Positions 26,562-38,158 of a DNA stretch of 64,000 bases are shown one piece after another. The position numbers and the translations under genes were made by a program. The stretch is from Amyloporia xantha (taxonomy: Eukaryota; Basidiomycota; Agaricomycetes; Polyporales; Adustoporiaceae). The DNA is taken from assembly GCA_036971615.1 (NCBI GenBank), contig JAYKKR010000009.1, positions 186,001 to 250,000 on the forward strand. The letters are read 5' to 3'. Within the stretch, counting starts at the first letter, position 1. Each line of letters opens with the position of its first letter. The notes beneath the pieces are model-generated. The model worked only from the letters and a program-made list of their open reading frames with translations. It was not told the origin of the DNA and ran no database searches.

Positions 26562-29207
26562 TTACGTATCGGCAGATATCGTCATAGGAGCTACGATGTC
26601 GGGATCCAACGATGTTGCATTTGGGTTAGTAGACTCAGAGAGCATCTCTGGCGTCTCTGTAGACGGCTGAGGCAATGCAGTGGCCTTCCAGCCGCTTCTC
26701 CATGAAGCAAGCCCCGCTATGAGGCCGAAGACGCCTACCCACACCTAGATTACAATATTTTAGTATGATGTTATCTCTGCTGCGCAGAACCGAACGTCTG
26801 GAGTGATCTGGATGCGATAACGAGCTTCCGTATACAAATGCGATTGCAAGAATAACGATATCGTAGAAGGTAGCCATTGCTCAATTTGACCGAAGAAGCT
26901 CATCGCTTGAGCCACAGAATCCGGCGTGCTAATGGTAGAACTTGAGGTGAAAAGACGGAGACGAACCTCATCTTTAAATAGGCCCTTCTCCAATGACCTA
27001 TATGAATCAAGAAACGGATACTGTATCAGCGTTATGTTCGTCCGAAAGCGGCTAGATGTAATAGAAAGCAATACGTTTGCGCGATACCAATTCATCGAAG
27101 CAATCATGCACAGCCAAAAAACCAGTAACTCGTACTCCGTGGATGAGGTCAATGAACACCTGATAATATCGAGAGGCCAAGCGCAGGGTGATAGGTACAT
27201 TCTCCACCGTCAGAGTCCACGGTGCCAAATAACAGTCCCACCAGAGCCGGGTATCCACTGAGCATTCATTTGGCTATGCTGTAAGACGCACAACACGCGC
27301 AACAGAAAGGAGAGAGCGCCAAGAATCAGAACAAGGACAGATAATGCCCCTAGCCAGAAGAAACCTTGTTCTGAACAGACATTCAAACGTTGACAGCGCC
27401 AAAGACAAATCGCTTGGCAGACAACCTTTAGTGTGATGAATATCCAGCACATGGTGGTTCCAAGGACAAAGCGGCAGAAAACACTGTCAGAACTCCAATA
27501 AAACACTCCGCAGGAGCACAAAGCGCACCGGGCTAATGCAAGTGCCCGCTTATCCTTGCTTCATAATGAACGCTGGAACGGCACGCGCACTAACGGCGTG
27601 TCGAAAGAACAGAAGCAAATCAGAAGATAATGCTTCTTTTCCTCGCGTATCCGCACAGCCTCAGATAAGAATCAGGGCATGGCGCAATTAGAGGCTGGAG
27701 GAGGGACTGGAAACACGGAAAGGACAACATTTGGACACCGAATGGTGAGCGGGTCGCGGTCACGTGTTCCTGATATACACAGCCTCGTCAATGATGGACC
27801 AATGCGCTGGAAGGACAGTCGCATCTAGCATTCTATGTGGAACGCCAGTCTCCCACATTAGAGCTCAGAATGACAAGACAGGCCCTGAGCTGGAGCGCAG
27901 AAGCAAGGCATGGACGGCACTGTGGGTCACGTCTGATCTCCATGCACAGCCCAGCCCAAATGAGAAAAGTCGCCGTCAAGTATAATTGGAAAGACGCCTT
28001 TAGGAAAAAACTAACAATGGCAAGTCGCGAGCAGCGGTAGACGACAACACTGAATATTGGGAACGAGGCCGTTCGATAGTTCAGACAGACGTGGAGACCG
28101 CGCTCGCCAATCTCCCGGATATCATTGAAGAGTCGCAAAAGCGAGACCGCAAGCGGAGGCACAATTGATATGAAGACGCGGAAAGATGACACGTACCAAT
28201 GGATAGTCAGGGGAAGATAGCCCACGTTGACCATAACCTCACTCCAAAAGGCGTCCCATCTGCTCCGCAGCTCCTGCTTCTCGGATGCAGTGGCTGTCTG
28301 TACAAAGTGCACATCATTAACCAACGATGGCCGACAAGAACCGACCTCAGGCCTACCTTTGATTTGCTCATGGCACGCTCACGCATCTGGAGCAACTTTC
28401 TATCTTCGCGAAGATGCGCGAATTGCAGAGCAACATATAGCGCCCAGAAGCGGCAGGACCAAATGCTTATGGCGTTCATATCTAACGGGATCCGCCTACC
28501 GCTATGTTTCGACTTGGTGAACGGAAGCAGTGACAGAAGCGACGGCATAGGGAGCTCCGCAGGTATGATAGAATGTGCGAGCAAGTAATAAAGATGCTCT
28601 AGCGGATAGTAAGCAATCATGGACCACCCTTGCAATCGTTCAATCGTCAACAGTTGTCGGGTGGGTGGTGGGTTACGTTCGATGGATGTGAGCCACTGGA
28701 TAATGGGCAATAGACCTGAATGGTGAAGTACATCAAACAGCTATTCACCGCGGACAGTGACATGCTTAAATCCTCACCCCAAATACGGAATAGCATCCGC
28801 GCATCGCCAACGATGCTCCCAAGCTTTGCTAGGCCTTCTGCAGCGGAGCTAGCAGACGTTGAGCGCATACCCGCGCGGTGCTGCAGGCGAGCACGGAAAT
28901 GAAGGAACGGAATGATGAGCTTGACCGCATATTGTATGATCTATACCAGGTTAGATGGACAACGTATGTCATGATGCTATGCCTCTGGCAACTGCGCTAC
29001 ACTGACCATGAACAACTTGCTGCAGGTACAAATACATCAGGTACGACATCAAGAGGTCTCAGCAGTGCCTACTAACTCGCTACCACTCCATGTGCTGAGA
29101 TACCGCACTAGATGGTCGACTGTTTCAGAAGTCGGAATGAAAGCAAATGAACCAAGTGTAAGGTCCTCGATGCGGGACAGTGTGAGCGCTTTAGACGATC
29201 GAGACAT
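26562..29207 (-). CDS. PEX11-family peroxisomal membrane protein
   Basis: Seven exons: 29077-29207, 29007-29019, 28778-28940, 28357-28715, 28197-28297, 26967-26997 and 26562-26744; 981 nt, 326 aa. The sequence follows the basidiomycete PEX11C-like pattern: VRYLSTWSGSDKLFM, then a basic helix IIQYAVKLIIPFL, the GLAKLGSIVGDARMLFRIWG block, IERLQGWSMIAYYPLEHLYY, FAHLREDRKLL, SRWDAFWSEVMVNVGYLPLTIHWSLEKGLF spread over two exons, and a C-terminal helix VWVGVFGLIAGLASWRSGWKA. PEX11 proteins bind and curve the peroxisome membrane during proliferation and division. Exon 2 is a 13-nt microexon. Intron 5 (26998-28196) is 1199 nt and intron 6 is 222 nt, far above the usual size here. The isoform (PEX11 or PEX11C) is from recall of the family. 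Confidence 0.85.
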
Positions 29208-30024
29208 GCTATGCCGCTAGAAATGTGGTCTGAGGTTCTCTACTGGTTTCAGGGAAGATAACTGGTGTCCTCGCAGGGTTTGTGCAGACTGCCAGAAAGG
29301 ACTTCACATAAATACGTCCGTCGACTCCGTGCGGGGCAGCGTCTGGTAATGTGATTGAGTCTGGGGAACGCGGTCCACCGTGCCGACGTCGCCGGCTGGG
29401 GCTGGGAAATGCTTACATAACAGCTGTACAGCGGCCTATATAATCCTTGCCAGCGCGTCCTGAACACCTTGAACTAATCCATGGGGACACAAAAGTTCGG
29501 GCTCGGTCGTTGCTTTTCCGTCTCCTTGTCCGCGTTCCCGTCCCCTAGAGCAATCCGACGGTGTCTTCTTTGGAAGGCATCGGGTCGTCCTCTAGTGCTG
29601 TGGGACTCGTCCGCTTTGACTGGTTGACTCGCTGTTTTGGAGGCATCGCTTCGGCTGGTACTCATGACAAGACGGTGGTGGATCGGAAGGACGTTTCTCT
29701 GCATTGGAGGAGACCAACATTTATTTTGGTAGACTTTTGTTGTATGTTGAATATTCAAATTTGTATCGTTGGAATTTATTACCTGGTGCTATGCTATTTT
29801 TTCGTTGACCTCATGGACTGTGACTGGGAAGACGTCTTCTGTGCTCATTCCTTGCGAAATAATCCTAGCACCCAGGTGTAGTAACCCTGAAGTATAGGGC
29901 TTTTGTGTATATGAAAATCTGATCCAAAATTATCTTGCTACGCTGGGCGCACATATACAAGCAGCACGCACATCTTCAGTGAAGAACCAGGCAACATAGT
30001 TCACCTCACCAACACTTGGAATTA
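29208..30024. other. Intergenic spacer between PEX11-like gene and CTF8
   Basis: This spacer separates two minus-strand genes and should hold the PEX11-like promoter and the CTF8 3' UTR. A minus-strand frame at 29474-29758 is hydrophilic and Ser/Arg-rich but has no recognisable family and no supporting splice sites. I do not call it a gene. Confidence 0.5.
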
Positions 30025-30550
30025 CTATGATCTCTTGCCTGGCTTTGTGTCCGAACTTGGGGGATCTACTCTCCCTACCATTGGCATTGGTCGCTTCGAG
30101 AAAACCATCTTGCGCTTCACGATCGCCACTACGTCCCACCCGACCTGAGCCCTCGGCCGCTGTGCCTCATCATCTTCATTCATCGCGTCCTCGTTGTTCG
30201 TCATTGTGTCGTCGTCTTTGTCGGTTTGATGGCGGTGAAGGACTGCAAGTGGTTTAGGAAGGTTCACTAATTTGCCTTCTAGCAAATGGTATCCTATAAT
30301 AAGGGTCGACTTTTTCTGCAGCGAGTGCGTGAGCAAACGAGACGACCACGCGCACGGACATCATACTGACCGTCACATCATCTACGCGTAGCTTGCCGAC
30401 AACCTGCCCTTCTTTGTCTCCATCTACCTCCAGAGAGCCTTGTAGCTCTATGAGGACCACCTCGTTACTGCCGAATTGGGCCAGCTGAGGTGGAAATGTG
30501 TAGTTCGATAGGGATGGCCCCGACTTAGATACGTTTATTGGGATAATCAT
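30025..30550 (-). CDS. CTF8: Sister-chromatid cohesion / RFC-like clamp loader subunit Ctf8
   Basis: Two exons, 30371-30550 and 30025-30315, 156 aa. The intron at 30316-30370 has a GTCAGT donor. Ctf8 joins Ctf18 and Dcc1 in the alternative RFC complex that loads PCNA for cohesion. The conserved elements are visible: start MIIPINVS, then AQFGSNEVVLIELQGSLEV, VGKLRVDD, and after the intron LIIGYHLLEGKLVNLPKPLAVL, here running from about residue 64, followed by WDVVAIVKRKMVFSKRPMP near the C-terminus. An acidic insert (DKDDD, NEDDEAQ) lies between these blocks, as in other fungal Ctf8 proteins. It is divergent from the alpha/beta hydrolase gene, 206 bp apart, with two cell-cycle-type ACGCGT boxes between them. 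Confidence 0.93.
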
Positions 30551-30653
30551 GATGGGAGTAGAATATGTGCCTAGCGTAGAAGAAGTTACAGTTGCTTTAT
30601 CTCCTCGGTCTCATGAGGGAGAAAGATGAGAAGGGAATGCATTCGCGATCGCG

Positions 30654-30669
30654 ACGCGTCTCAACGCGT
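30654..30669. promoter_or_regulatory. Two ACGCGT (MluI cell-cycle box) sites
   Basis: ACGCGT occurs at 30654-30659 and again at 30664-30669, one helical turn apart, about 100 bp upstream of the CTF8 start. In fungi ACGCGT is the MBF (Mbp1-Swi6) site that drives G1/S genes such as replication and cohesion factors, which fits CTF8. A CACGTG E-box follows at 30681-30686. Binding is inferred from sequence only. Confidence 0.6.
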
Positions 30670-30756
30670 CTGTGGCGATTCACGTGAGCTTATATTCTCG
30701 GCGATGTGACAATGCAAGCACTCCGAGTCCATTTGCCAACCACACCGAAACATACT

Positions 30757-31657
30757 ATGTCCTCCACGTCTACTTTGCGACTTCAAAGTGGACATCAAGT
30801 TGTAGAACTTCGCTCTGGTACTCTACTGGAATGTATGGTGACACTAGCTCCCGCCTCTGCTCACGCCGATGGTGGCAGTGACGACGGCCCGCGGAGCAAG
30901 TTATCAGTGTGCTTACATCCATGGTCATGGCTTGGTGGAAGGATGGACGACCCGTGCGTCATATGGACTACTTGTCACTCTTGGGTTTAGCTGAGTCTCT
31001 GCATATCAAACGTTGTGCTGGGATTATCATGGCCTCGCATTGATGGTGAAGTGTGCTACAAACGCTCGTCAAACCTTTGCACAAACGCGGGTATGATGTA
31101 TTGCGCTACAACTCCCGCGGTGTTGGTAATTCATCAGGCTGGTCATCGCTGACCGGCACTCGCGAAGCACAAGATTTGCAAGAACTGGTCCAATGGGCTG
31201 TTACGCAGAATCCTGCTCTGGAATCCGTGGTGCTGATCGTATGTTCGCTATCTTGCTACGGGCTAGAAGTCTGGCTCTAAGTCTGCTACAGGGATACTCC
31301 TACGGGTCTCTGATCGCATCTCTTCATCCCCTCCTACCAAATTTGAGGATCTCACACGTCCTCCTGTCCTATCCTCTTGGTCCTCGGCATTGGCTGACCG
31401 CATTCCACAGCAAGTCATATACAAATGCACTAAATGCGCTCATCCACGATCTCCGCGCCTATGTGCTCGTCCTCTACGGCGACCATGATGAGTTCTCATC
31501 GGTTGAGAACTATGATGCATGGGCCGAGGGTCTCCTGCAAGAGGCGGATGGTAAAGAGAATCTGAGTATCTACAAGATTGACGGTGCAACACATTTTTGG
31601 CGGGAACGAGGGGCCGTGCAACGCTTGATAGAAGTAATTGAGGAATGGTTGCCTTGA
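30757..31657 (+). CDS. Alpha/beta hydrolase
   Basis: Three exons, 30757-30953, 31052-31238 and 31292-31657; 750 nt, 249 aa. The fold is recognisable: HPWSWLGGRMDDP (oxyanion-side loop), YDVLRYNSRGVGNSSG, the nucleophile elbow GYSYGS (Ser nucleophile) just after intron 2, an acid-side strand VLVLYGDHDEFS and the catalytic His in DGATHFW. This family of short fungal hydrolases lacks a signal peptide and is probably cytosolic; the substrate is unknown. It resembles dienelactone-hydrolase or prolyl-oligopeptidase-like proteins. The start codon at 30757 is the first ATG of a frame that splices in phase. The gene is divergent from CTF8. Confidence 0.88.
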
Positions 31658-31979
31658 TTTTGATATGCGTCCGGTTACGGTTTATGCATCGATGTCAGTC
31701 ACTCATGTGAGGTTTTCGCTTTCGCGGTGAGGGCACTCGTCGAAGGATTCATTGAAGATGCGTCAAAATTTACAAACTTCACAAGATACTCATAACGTAA
31801 GGCCGAATGGCAAACGCAGCATCTCTCGACAGAGTGCCCTTGATCAGCGTATTCAGGACGGTACATATCGCTTAACTTGATTAGAAGCCTTGAAGGTCCA
31901 AGAATTATCGAAACTACCTGTTCTCCTATTGATATCATCAGGTCCACTACTACTTGACAGAATCCTTGTCCTACCGCCC

Positions 31980-33900
31980 TTATGCAAGATGCGCAAATCC
32001 AACGACTGCGATCGCCTATCAGCAAGTTGACATTTATGACGAATTATCTGCACTTACGATGGTTCTCCACTTAACAAACGGTGAATATGAAACAGTCAAC
32101 GTTTGCGAGGGGTGAAGCAGAAAGAAGCACGTACTGTCATACGCGGAGTATGCATTCTCCAAGAACGTCTGTCCAAGGTCGAACATATCCGGCCCACCAG
32201 AGGTAATCCAGGTGTGAACGAGATCGTCCGTGATGTTTAAGGACGGGTAAAGAGACTTGGGGACGATGTATCTGCAAGGGACATCATAACGGAGAGGCAC
32301 AACAAGTCCTGTCAGTGGCCATCAATCCATCGTACCCGACAGAAATAGCTTACCTCGACGCAGAGATGCTGAAATTGAGACTTCCAATGCCGATCTGCAG
32401 CGGCGGAAGCAAATCAATCGTGACATTGGAGGGAAAGACTAAGGTGCCTTCAAGAGCAGAATACCCGTCGAGGGTCGCCCCCGGAACGTCATCAAGTATA
32501 GAGAAAACTGCGTCGCTACGATGACGAAGTACATCAATCGAGGTCCAAACATATTTATGACGAAGACTTGCAAAGGAATACAAAGGGGCAAGACGCCGGT
32601 ATCCGTACGAGCATAAATGGGGCCACTCGACAGGACTTTCTCGCCCCACGATAGGCTGGATGCCTGGTAATCACCTACTAGTAAGCCAATATACATATAG
32701 GAGTACATTAGAACACGTTACTCACATTAAATTCCCAATGAAAGTTATACGGTTCATTCTGGGGCAACCACGTAATTTCACCTTACCGTAGGGCGTAGAA
32801 ACAGAGGTCAATGATCCCATCGAAACCCAGCAATAGAGTATATGGTGTCAACTGAATACGCACCACGGATCCGGCTTTGGTCAATTCCGCCAAAAGTGAT
32901 CTCGCCGGTACCTTCGGGGACGCCATATTCACTAAGAGGACTGACATATATGCCAAAAACAGGCTTGGAAATGGAGCATTCGGAGACGAGATTCTCGACG
33001 AATGTTGGCGTGGTGTTGTACCCGGAGACTTCCCCTTTATTGGAGCCTGAGGGTCCGAGGCCGACTTAGGCAGTAGATTTCAGTTTCCAATTCAACAGTG
33101 AAGCCCGACGTGTTCGGCGGGCATCATCACTGTGAGTAAAACAGAGATGCTTACGAATACCATCGATGGGTTCAACGAGCGTGAAACCCGACTCCCAATG
33201 TTCGGACCCAATGATCTGAGAGGAAACAGTCGCGTCACCTATCGTAACACGATCAAGATACGCAGTCCCGTTGACACCGCCGGTGCCATATCTGCAGCAC
33301 CGCAAATATCGATATCAACGAGCAGCATCAAATATCACACAGCGTGCACTCACCCGACACTAAATGTCTCATTTATTCTATGGGCCATGCACGTATCCTC
33401 ATGGTCAATTTTCTCGGAGTTTGGGGTAATATAACAACTTACGCTCGAGTGTGCGGACCAGGAACATACTTCTGCTCGCCACCGCCTACCCATAGGATGG
33501 CACTACCCGTATCGATCAGAATTTCGCTGAAGGTCTGATTGTCTCCTGCTTGGACTAGAAAACAAATAGAGTCAACCTTGAGCACTGCCAGATAGACGTT
33601 TTGTACCTGCAGTGATGACCTTCGAAGCAGCATTCGTCAGAGGTGCGGACGAGTCTGTGATCCCAATGCGTCGATCAAAGTTTCCCACAAAAGGATCATC
33701 CTGTGAACATACTGGAAAACCTGGCGAAGTTGGCACTGGATTCAAAAAATAAGTGATTACTCTACCGACTGTCGAGGGTGTACGCACACTAAAGTTGACT
33801 TAATAGGCACCTTCAACGTGGCGGCCGCACACATCTGCATCGTCACCACGAGGCCGAAAACGAGGGCATGTCGAACGCTCGTTCCCAAGGAAAATAACAT
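31980..33900 (-). CDS. Pepsin-like aspartic protease (A1), copy 1
   Basis: Twelve exons: 33788-33900, 33713-33735, 33607-33654, 33443-33554, 33354-33377, 33155-33291, 32864-33064, 32726-32781, 32572-32663, 32354-32515, 32135-32271 and 31980-32005; 1131 nt, 376 aa. A signal peptide (hydrophobic residues about 8-27) implies secretion. The first catalytic motif is IDTGSAILWVG with Asp at about 76; the second is RTDTGV with Asp at about 259. The substrate flap follows GYGTGGVNGTAY. The family is polyporopepsin-like, acting in extracellular protein digestion. The C-terminus is SAYD joined to IVGFAHLA. The propeptide region is short. Intron 9 (32516-32571) has a GCAAGT donor. Two exons are only 23 and 24 nt. 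The neighbour at 35039-36934 is a paralogue with the same exon phases. Confidence 0.92.
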
Positions 33901-35038
33901 ACCGCCTGCGAGGATACGAAGGCACGTCGCTCAAGTGCTAAGCCGTGATGTGACCTCAAGAAGGCAGAGCAGATGCGATGAAGACAGAAGCTTATAACAG
34001 AATGTCGTCGATGTCGCGAATGGGAGTGAACACGCTTCTGCACGTTTGAGGTAGGTTTTATATTAAGTAGAAGGCTTCTTTCCACATGGGCATGTTCTTC
34101 TTCCGATATCAGAGATTGAACGATGTTCGGTGCTAATTTTGTTTTGAAAGGGTAGCCTCCTCGTCGCCGGTGCATGTCCGAGACAATGTATGTAACTCAC
34201 CAATGAACGTGAAGATGGGAATATCCCCGGTACCGAATTTGAATGCGCTTATGGAAATAGATAGTCGAAGCCATCCCCGAACACGTAAAGATCTGATGTT
34301 GAACGCGTCGGTCAAGGTGGCCCGATGGGCCAACACGATTGCCCGTCGCTTCAGCTGTCTGGTGCGCAACATCAAGCAAGTAGGAAAATCGAATGGTTTT
34401 GGAAGACTGTAGACCATAGTCGATGTGTTGCAAGTTGTCGTTCCCAAGTCGAGTACAGCCGGACAAGGGCGTGTAGTTTTGACCAACTCCATTTGTCTGA
34501 AGCATTTTTGTCAGTTACGCGAACTGGCGACTCGCCACTCCAGTGTTATTCTGATGGTAACACCGTGAGAGCGCATCAAGGAAAAGATACCATAGTCTTC
34601 TACTGTTCGAGTACCCTATTTGAAACAAGACGCGCCGGCCAACATAGATGCGTGATACACTTGCCTCAAGAGTATAGAGTAGGCGTGTCATTCAATGTCA
34701 ATGGCAGTAGAAAGTATTTGTCAGCTCGTTGTACTATCTGAGTGCATGTGAGTGTCGTTATTGCACAGACATCAAGGAAGCACACCATCACTACATGAAC
34801 CTATCACAGACGGCACGAATTTTCCAAAAAATCTCGCACCTCTCGACAAATGTGCGTAAGCAACGTATGCGTCTCGCGGTGGTAGGTTCAGAATCTCGAG
34901 CAGCATGGCAGATGCGAAGGGCTGTGCTATACAACCGTCCCAAGCGAAGTTCATTCATTAGTAGAGAGCTACACCTCGTACTGTTCGTATCAAGAAGTCC
35001 ATGAGAAAAAGTCCATTCAGTGCTGCTGTCCATTGTAC
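33901..35038. other. Spacer between the two protease genes
   Basis: It contains the promoter of protease copy 1, with a minus-strand TATAAAA at 34056-34062, about 156 bp before the start codon. A block at 34029-34094 resembles the promoter of copy 2 at 37069-37136. Minus-strand open frames at 34133-34505 and plus-strand frames at 34325-34990 have no recognisable domain; they may be debris of an older gene or element. Confidence 0.5.
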
Positions 35039-36934
35039 TCAGGCGAGATAGGCAAAGCCCACAACTGCGATATCCATCAGTTGATTTATCTTCTACCACA
35101 AGTTGATTACACATACGATGGTTTTCCACTGGTTATGGGGGTAACACGCAGAGTTGTCAATGCCAGCAAAGCATAGGAAGGATATGAATACGCACTGTCG
35201 TACGCAGAATACGCGTTCTCCAAGAACTTCTGGCCTAGATCGAACATATCTGGTCCGCCAGAGCCGATCCAAGTGTGGATGAGATTGTCAGTGATGTTCA
35301 ACGCGGGGTGCAACGAGTCTGGCACGACGTATCTGCCATGTTGTGATGACGATGAAAATGGTAGGTTTGATCAGTGACCGATCATATCGATACAAATGTA
35401 TGGCGGACTGACTTCGAAGCAGGAATGGTGAAATTCAAGTTTCCGATGCCGATCTCGATCGGCGGAAGCGAGTCAATGGTAACGTTAGATGGGAAGGTGA
35501 GGGTGCCAGCGATCGCAGAAGTCTCGTCGAGGCTCGATCCGGAAACGTTTTGGAGAATCGAGATGAAAGCGTCGCTAGGTTTGTAGAGCGGGCATCAGTC
35601 AAACACAATGGGACTTCAGTTAGACAAACCTACAAGGGAACGGCAATCGGCAAGACACCGGTATCAGTACGAGCGTAAATAGGGCCAGTAGCAAGCACTT
35701 GGTCTCCCCATGAGAAGCTAGATGCCTATACAGGGTGAGTAATTAGTCCATATACATGACCTGACATAGCAGGACGCAACCGACGTACGTTGAACTCCCA
35801 GTGGAAATCAAGGGGCTCGTTCTGCGGTAACCAGGTGATGTCGCCTGGACACAGAAGGAGCTCAGACTTCGAATCCAAGACACTATATAGTCCATTCGAC
35901 ACATACCACTTATCTTACTTTGGTCGATTCCGCCGAAAGTAATTTCACCGGTGCCCTCGGGTATGCCAGTTTCACTCAAAGGACTGACATAAATGCCAAA
36001 CACCGCTTTTGAAATTGCTCCCTCCGAAACGAGGTTCTCTACGAAAGTAGGAGTCGTATTGTGTCCAGAGACCTCGCCATAGTTCGAACCAGATGGACCA
36101 AGACCGACTGCGACAACGAGGTCAGGATATCGGAAAGCTATGTTATCTCCACAAGAACGGATTTCGGATACTTGCCTATGCCGTCGATGGGCTCGACAAG
36201 TGAAAAGCCCTCCATGTAACCTGCATCACCAATAATTTGAGATGAAACCGTCGCCTCGCCGATGGTAACACGATCGAGATACGCAGTGCCGTTCACACCG
36301 CCAGTACCGTATCTGAAATGAAAACAAAGGTGAATGTCGACCTAAATAACACATTGATTAGACAGATAAGGCGCACCCTACACTAAAGGTCTCGTTTGTC
36401 CTGGATAACGTGTTAAGATCGTGGGCACTGAATGGACCGATGTAATAACTTACAGTCTGGTGTTAGGTCCCGGTACATACTTCTGCTCCGCACCAACCCA
36501 GAGAATCGCACTTCCAGTATCAACTAGGACGTCACTGAAGGTCTGATGATCTCCTGCCTGAACTATTCGTTGCGAGCAATTATAAGGAATGCGCGTCTGG
36601 CTCAGCTATCGCTGAAAGTTTGTACATACCTGTAGTGACAACCTTCAGAGCAGCATTGGTCAGAGGCGCGGAAGAGTCTGGCAATATGACATATTTAGTC
36701 ACGCTCTGCCCAAACAAGTTTAATCAAGAGGTACACACTGAAGAAACTGGCTAAGTTGGACCTGCAAGATTGGAGCTTTCAATATTGTGGCGCTGGCCAA
36801 CTCAACTTCGGATGAACTTACGCCAATGTTGACTTGATGGGCACCTTGAACGTCGTTGCCGCATGAGATTGGGTCGCCCCGAGGAGACTCAACATTGCGG
36901 CAGCTCGAATGGTGGACTCAAGTGGGAATAGCAT
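35039..36934 (-). CDS. Pepsin-like aspartic protease (A1), copy 2
   Basis: Twelve exons: 36822-36934, 36739-36761, 36630-36677, 36454-36562, 36377-36400, 36176-36312, 35907-36107, 35789-35844, 35634-35725, 35413-35574, 35196-35332 and 35039-35064; 1128 nt, 375 aa. It has a signal peptide, the first active site VDTGSAILWVG (Asp about 76), the flap GYGTGGVNG, and a second DTGV motif (Asp about 258). Exon lengths match copy 1 in all but one exon (3 nt difference), so the pair arose by tandem duplication. Intron 6 (36108-36175) begins GCAAGT where copy 1 has GTAAGC. Conversely, copy 2 has GTAGGT at intron 9 where copy 1 has GC. The C-terminus reads SAYD-IVGFAYLA. It is a secreted acid protease of the polyporopepsin type. 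Confidence 0.92.
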
Positions 36935-38158
36935 ACCGCTTTCTGGACCACAAAGGACGGTCGTTCAATTTCCCGACGTGTAAAGACGGTGAGTGAATCT
37001 CAAGGAAAGGAAGGTTAAGAGAAAGACGGGGGTCGTTGTGACTGGAGTCAACGTCGTGGTTGAAAGTCAACACGCCTGTGCATGTTTTAGACTGGGTTAA
37101 TCAAAGAGATTAGAAGGCCTCTTGGCATATGGGCAGACTTCTCCCGAAGTCATTTACATCAAATGTATTCCCCGAAGAGGCAGCGTTGCGACAGTAACCA
37201 ATTTCTTTGCTCATGTGCATGTGCTCGTGGCATGCTTCAAGCACAAAACGTATGCATACTGTATGTAGGGTGGGTTGGACAAGTACTCTTGGGTGACACA
37301 ATCGTGAGGATGCGGCGCTCACGGTGATGAACAGTCAAGACCAGTTCAAAATTGCAGGGCGATGATGCTATCTTCAAGCCTCAGACTTCATGTTTCACTT
37401 CGTGCTGTTTTGTGAAACTATTGCTGCAGGTATAAAATGGTTAAGGGCATTCGATAACGTGCAGCAACGTCGGCGTCTTGAAGCAGTACGTCGAGCGAGG
37501 GATCGACATTGTAGAGAGTTGAGTGCTTGGAGTATTCGGAGCCCCAAACATATAAACAGCACTTCACTGGATGCGGTTTGGAATATTTTCCAGTGTGATA
37601 TGGTGAAAATATTGTAAAGTAAGTCAAAATACTTTTAGCATAATCGACTCTTGAGTATTTGGAAAATATGGAAAAATATATTGTATAGGCTAGAAGATAT
37701 TGTAAATGTGCTCGAAAGATTAGGATATCAATTGAAAAATATTAGAATTTTGTTTGCTGTAAAGGGCAAAACTTATTCTGACTATGTTTATAATACCTTT
37801 AGAGTATACTTGTCAGAAATATTCTAAACCGCATCCAGTGCTTGTTATCACTTTACATTCGTGGTAAGACATTTCAAAGCCCGCTCGTATAGAATCTAAA
37901 TCAAACCATTCGCTATAGCACAGGCTGCACAGCTAATAGTAATAGCGCCTTGAGCTGATCACCGCCGTCTGCCAAATCAACAGTTTGAACTTCCATCGCC
38001 CATCATCATCTTCGGTATTGTGAGGCCCTCCTACAGCATCGCTCTCGCTGGCGAGGGCAGTCTGCTCTTGAATATCGCGTATTCATAATATATCTTCTCT
38101 AAACCCATGTAAGCTTATCTCACGTATCACGTATCATAGCTCAGACCGCTGATCGACT
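36935..38158. other. Intergenic, with a short inverted-repeat element
   Basis: It contains the promoter of protease copy 2 (36935-37140), a very AT-rich element at 37565-37840, and the leader of the gene at 38159. No coding region is recognised. Confidence 0.6.
37565..37840. mobile_element. 276-bp AT-rich MITE with CACTG termini
   Basis: Terminal inverted repeats of about 25 bp (37565-37589 and 37816-37840) start CACTGGATGCGGTTT and differ at about two positions. The interior is AT-rich and non-coding. The trinucleotide CTT flanks both ends, a possible 3-bp target duplication. CACTG termini with a 3-bp duplication recall the CACTA (EnSpm) superfamily, so this may be a non-autonomous derivative. 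Confidence 0.65.
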
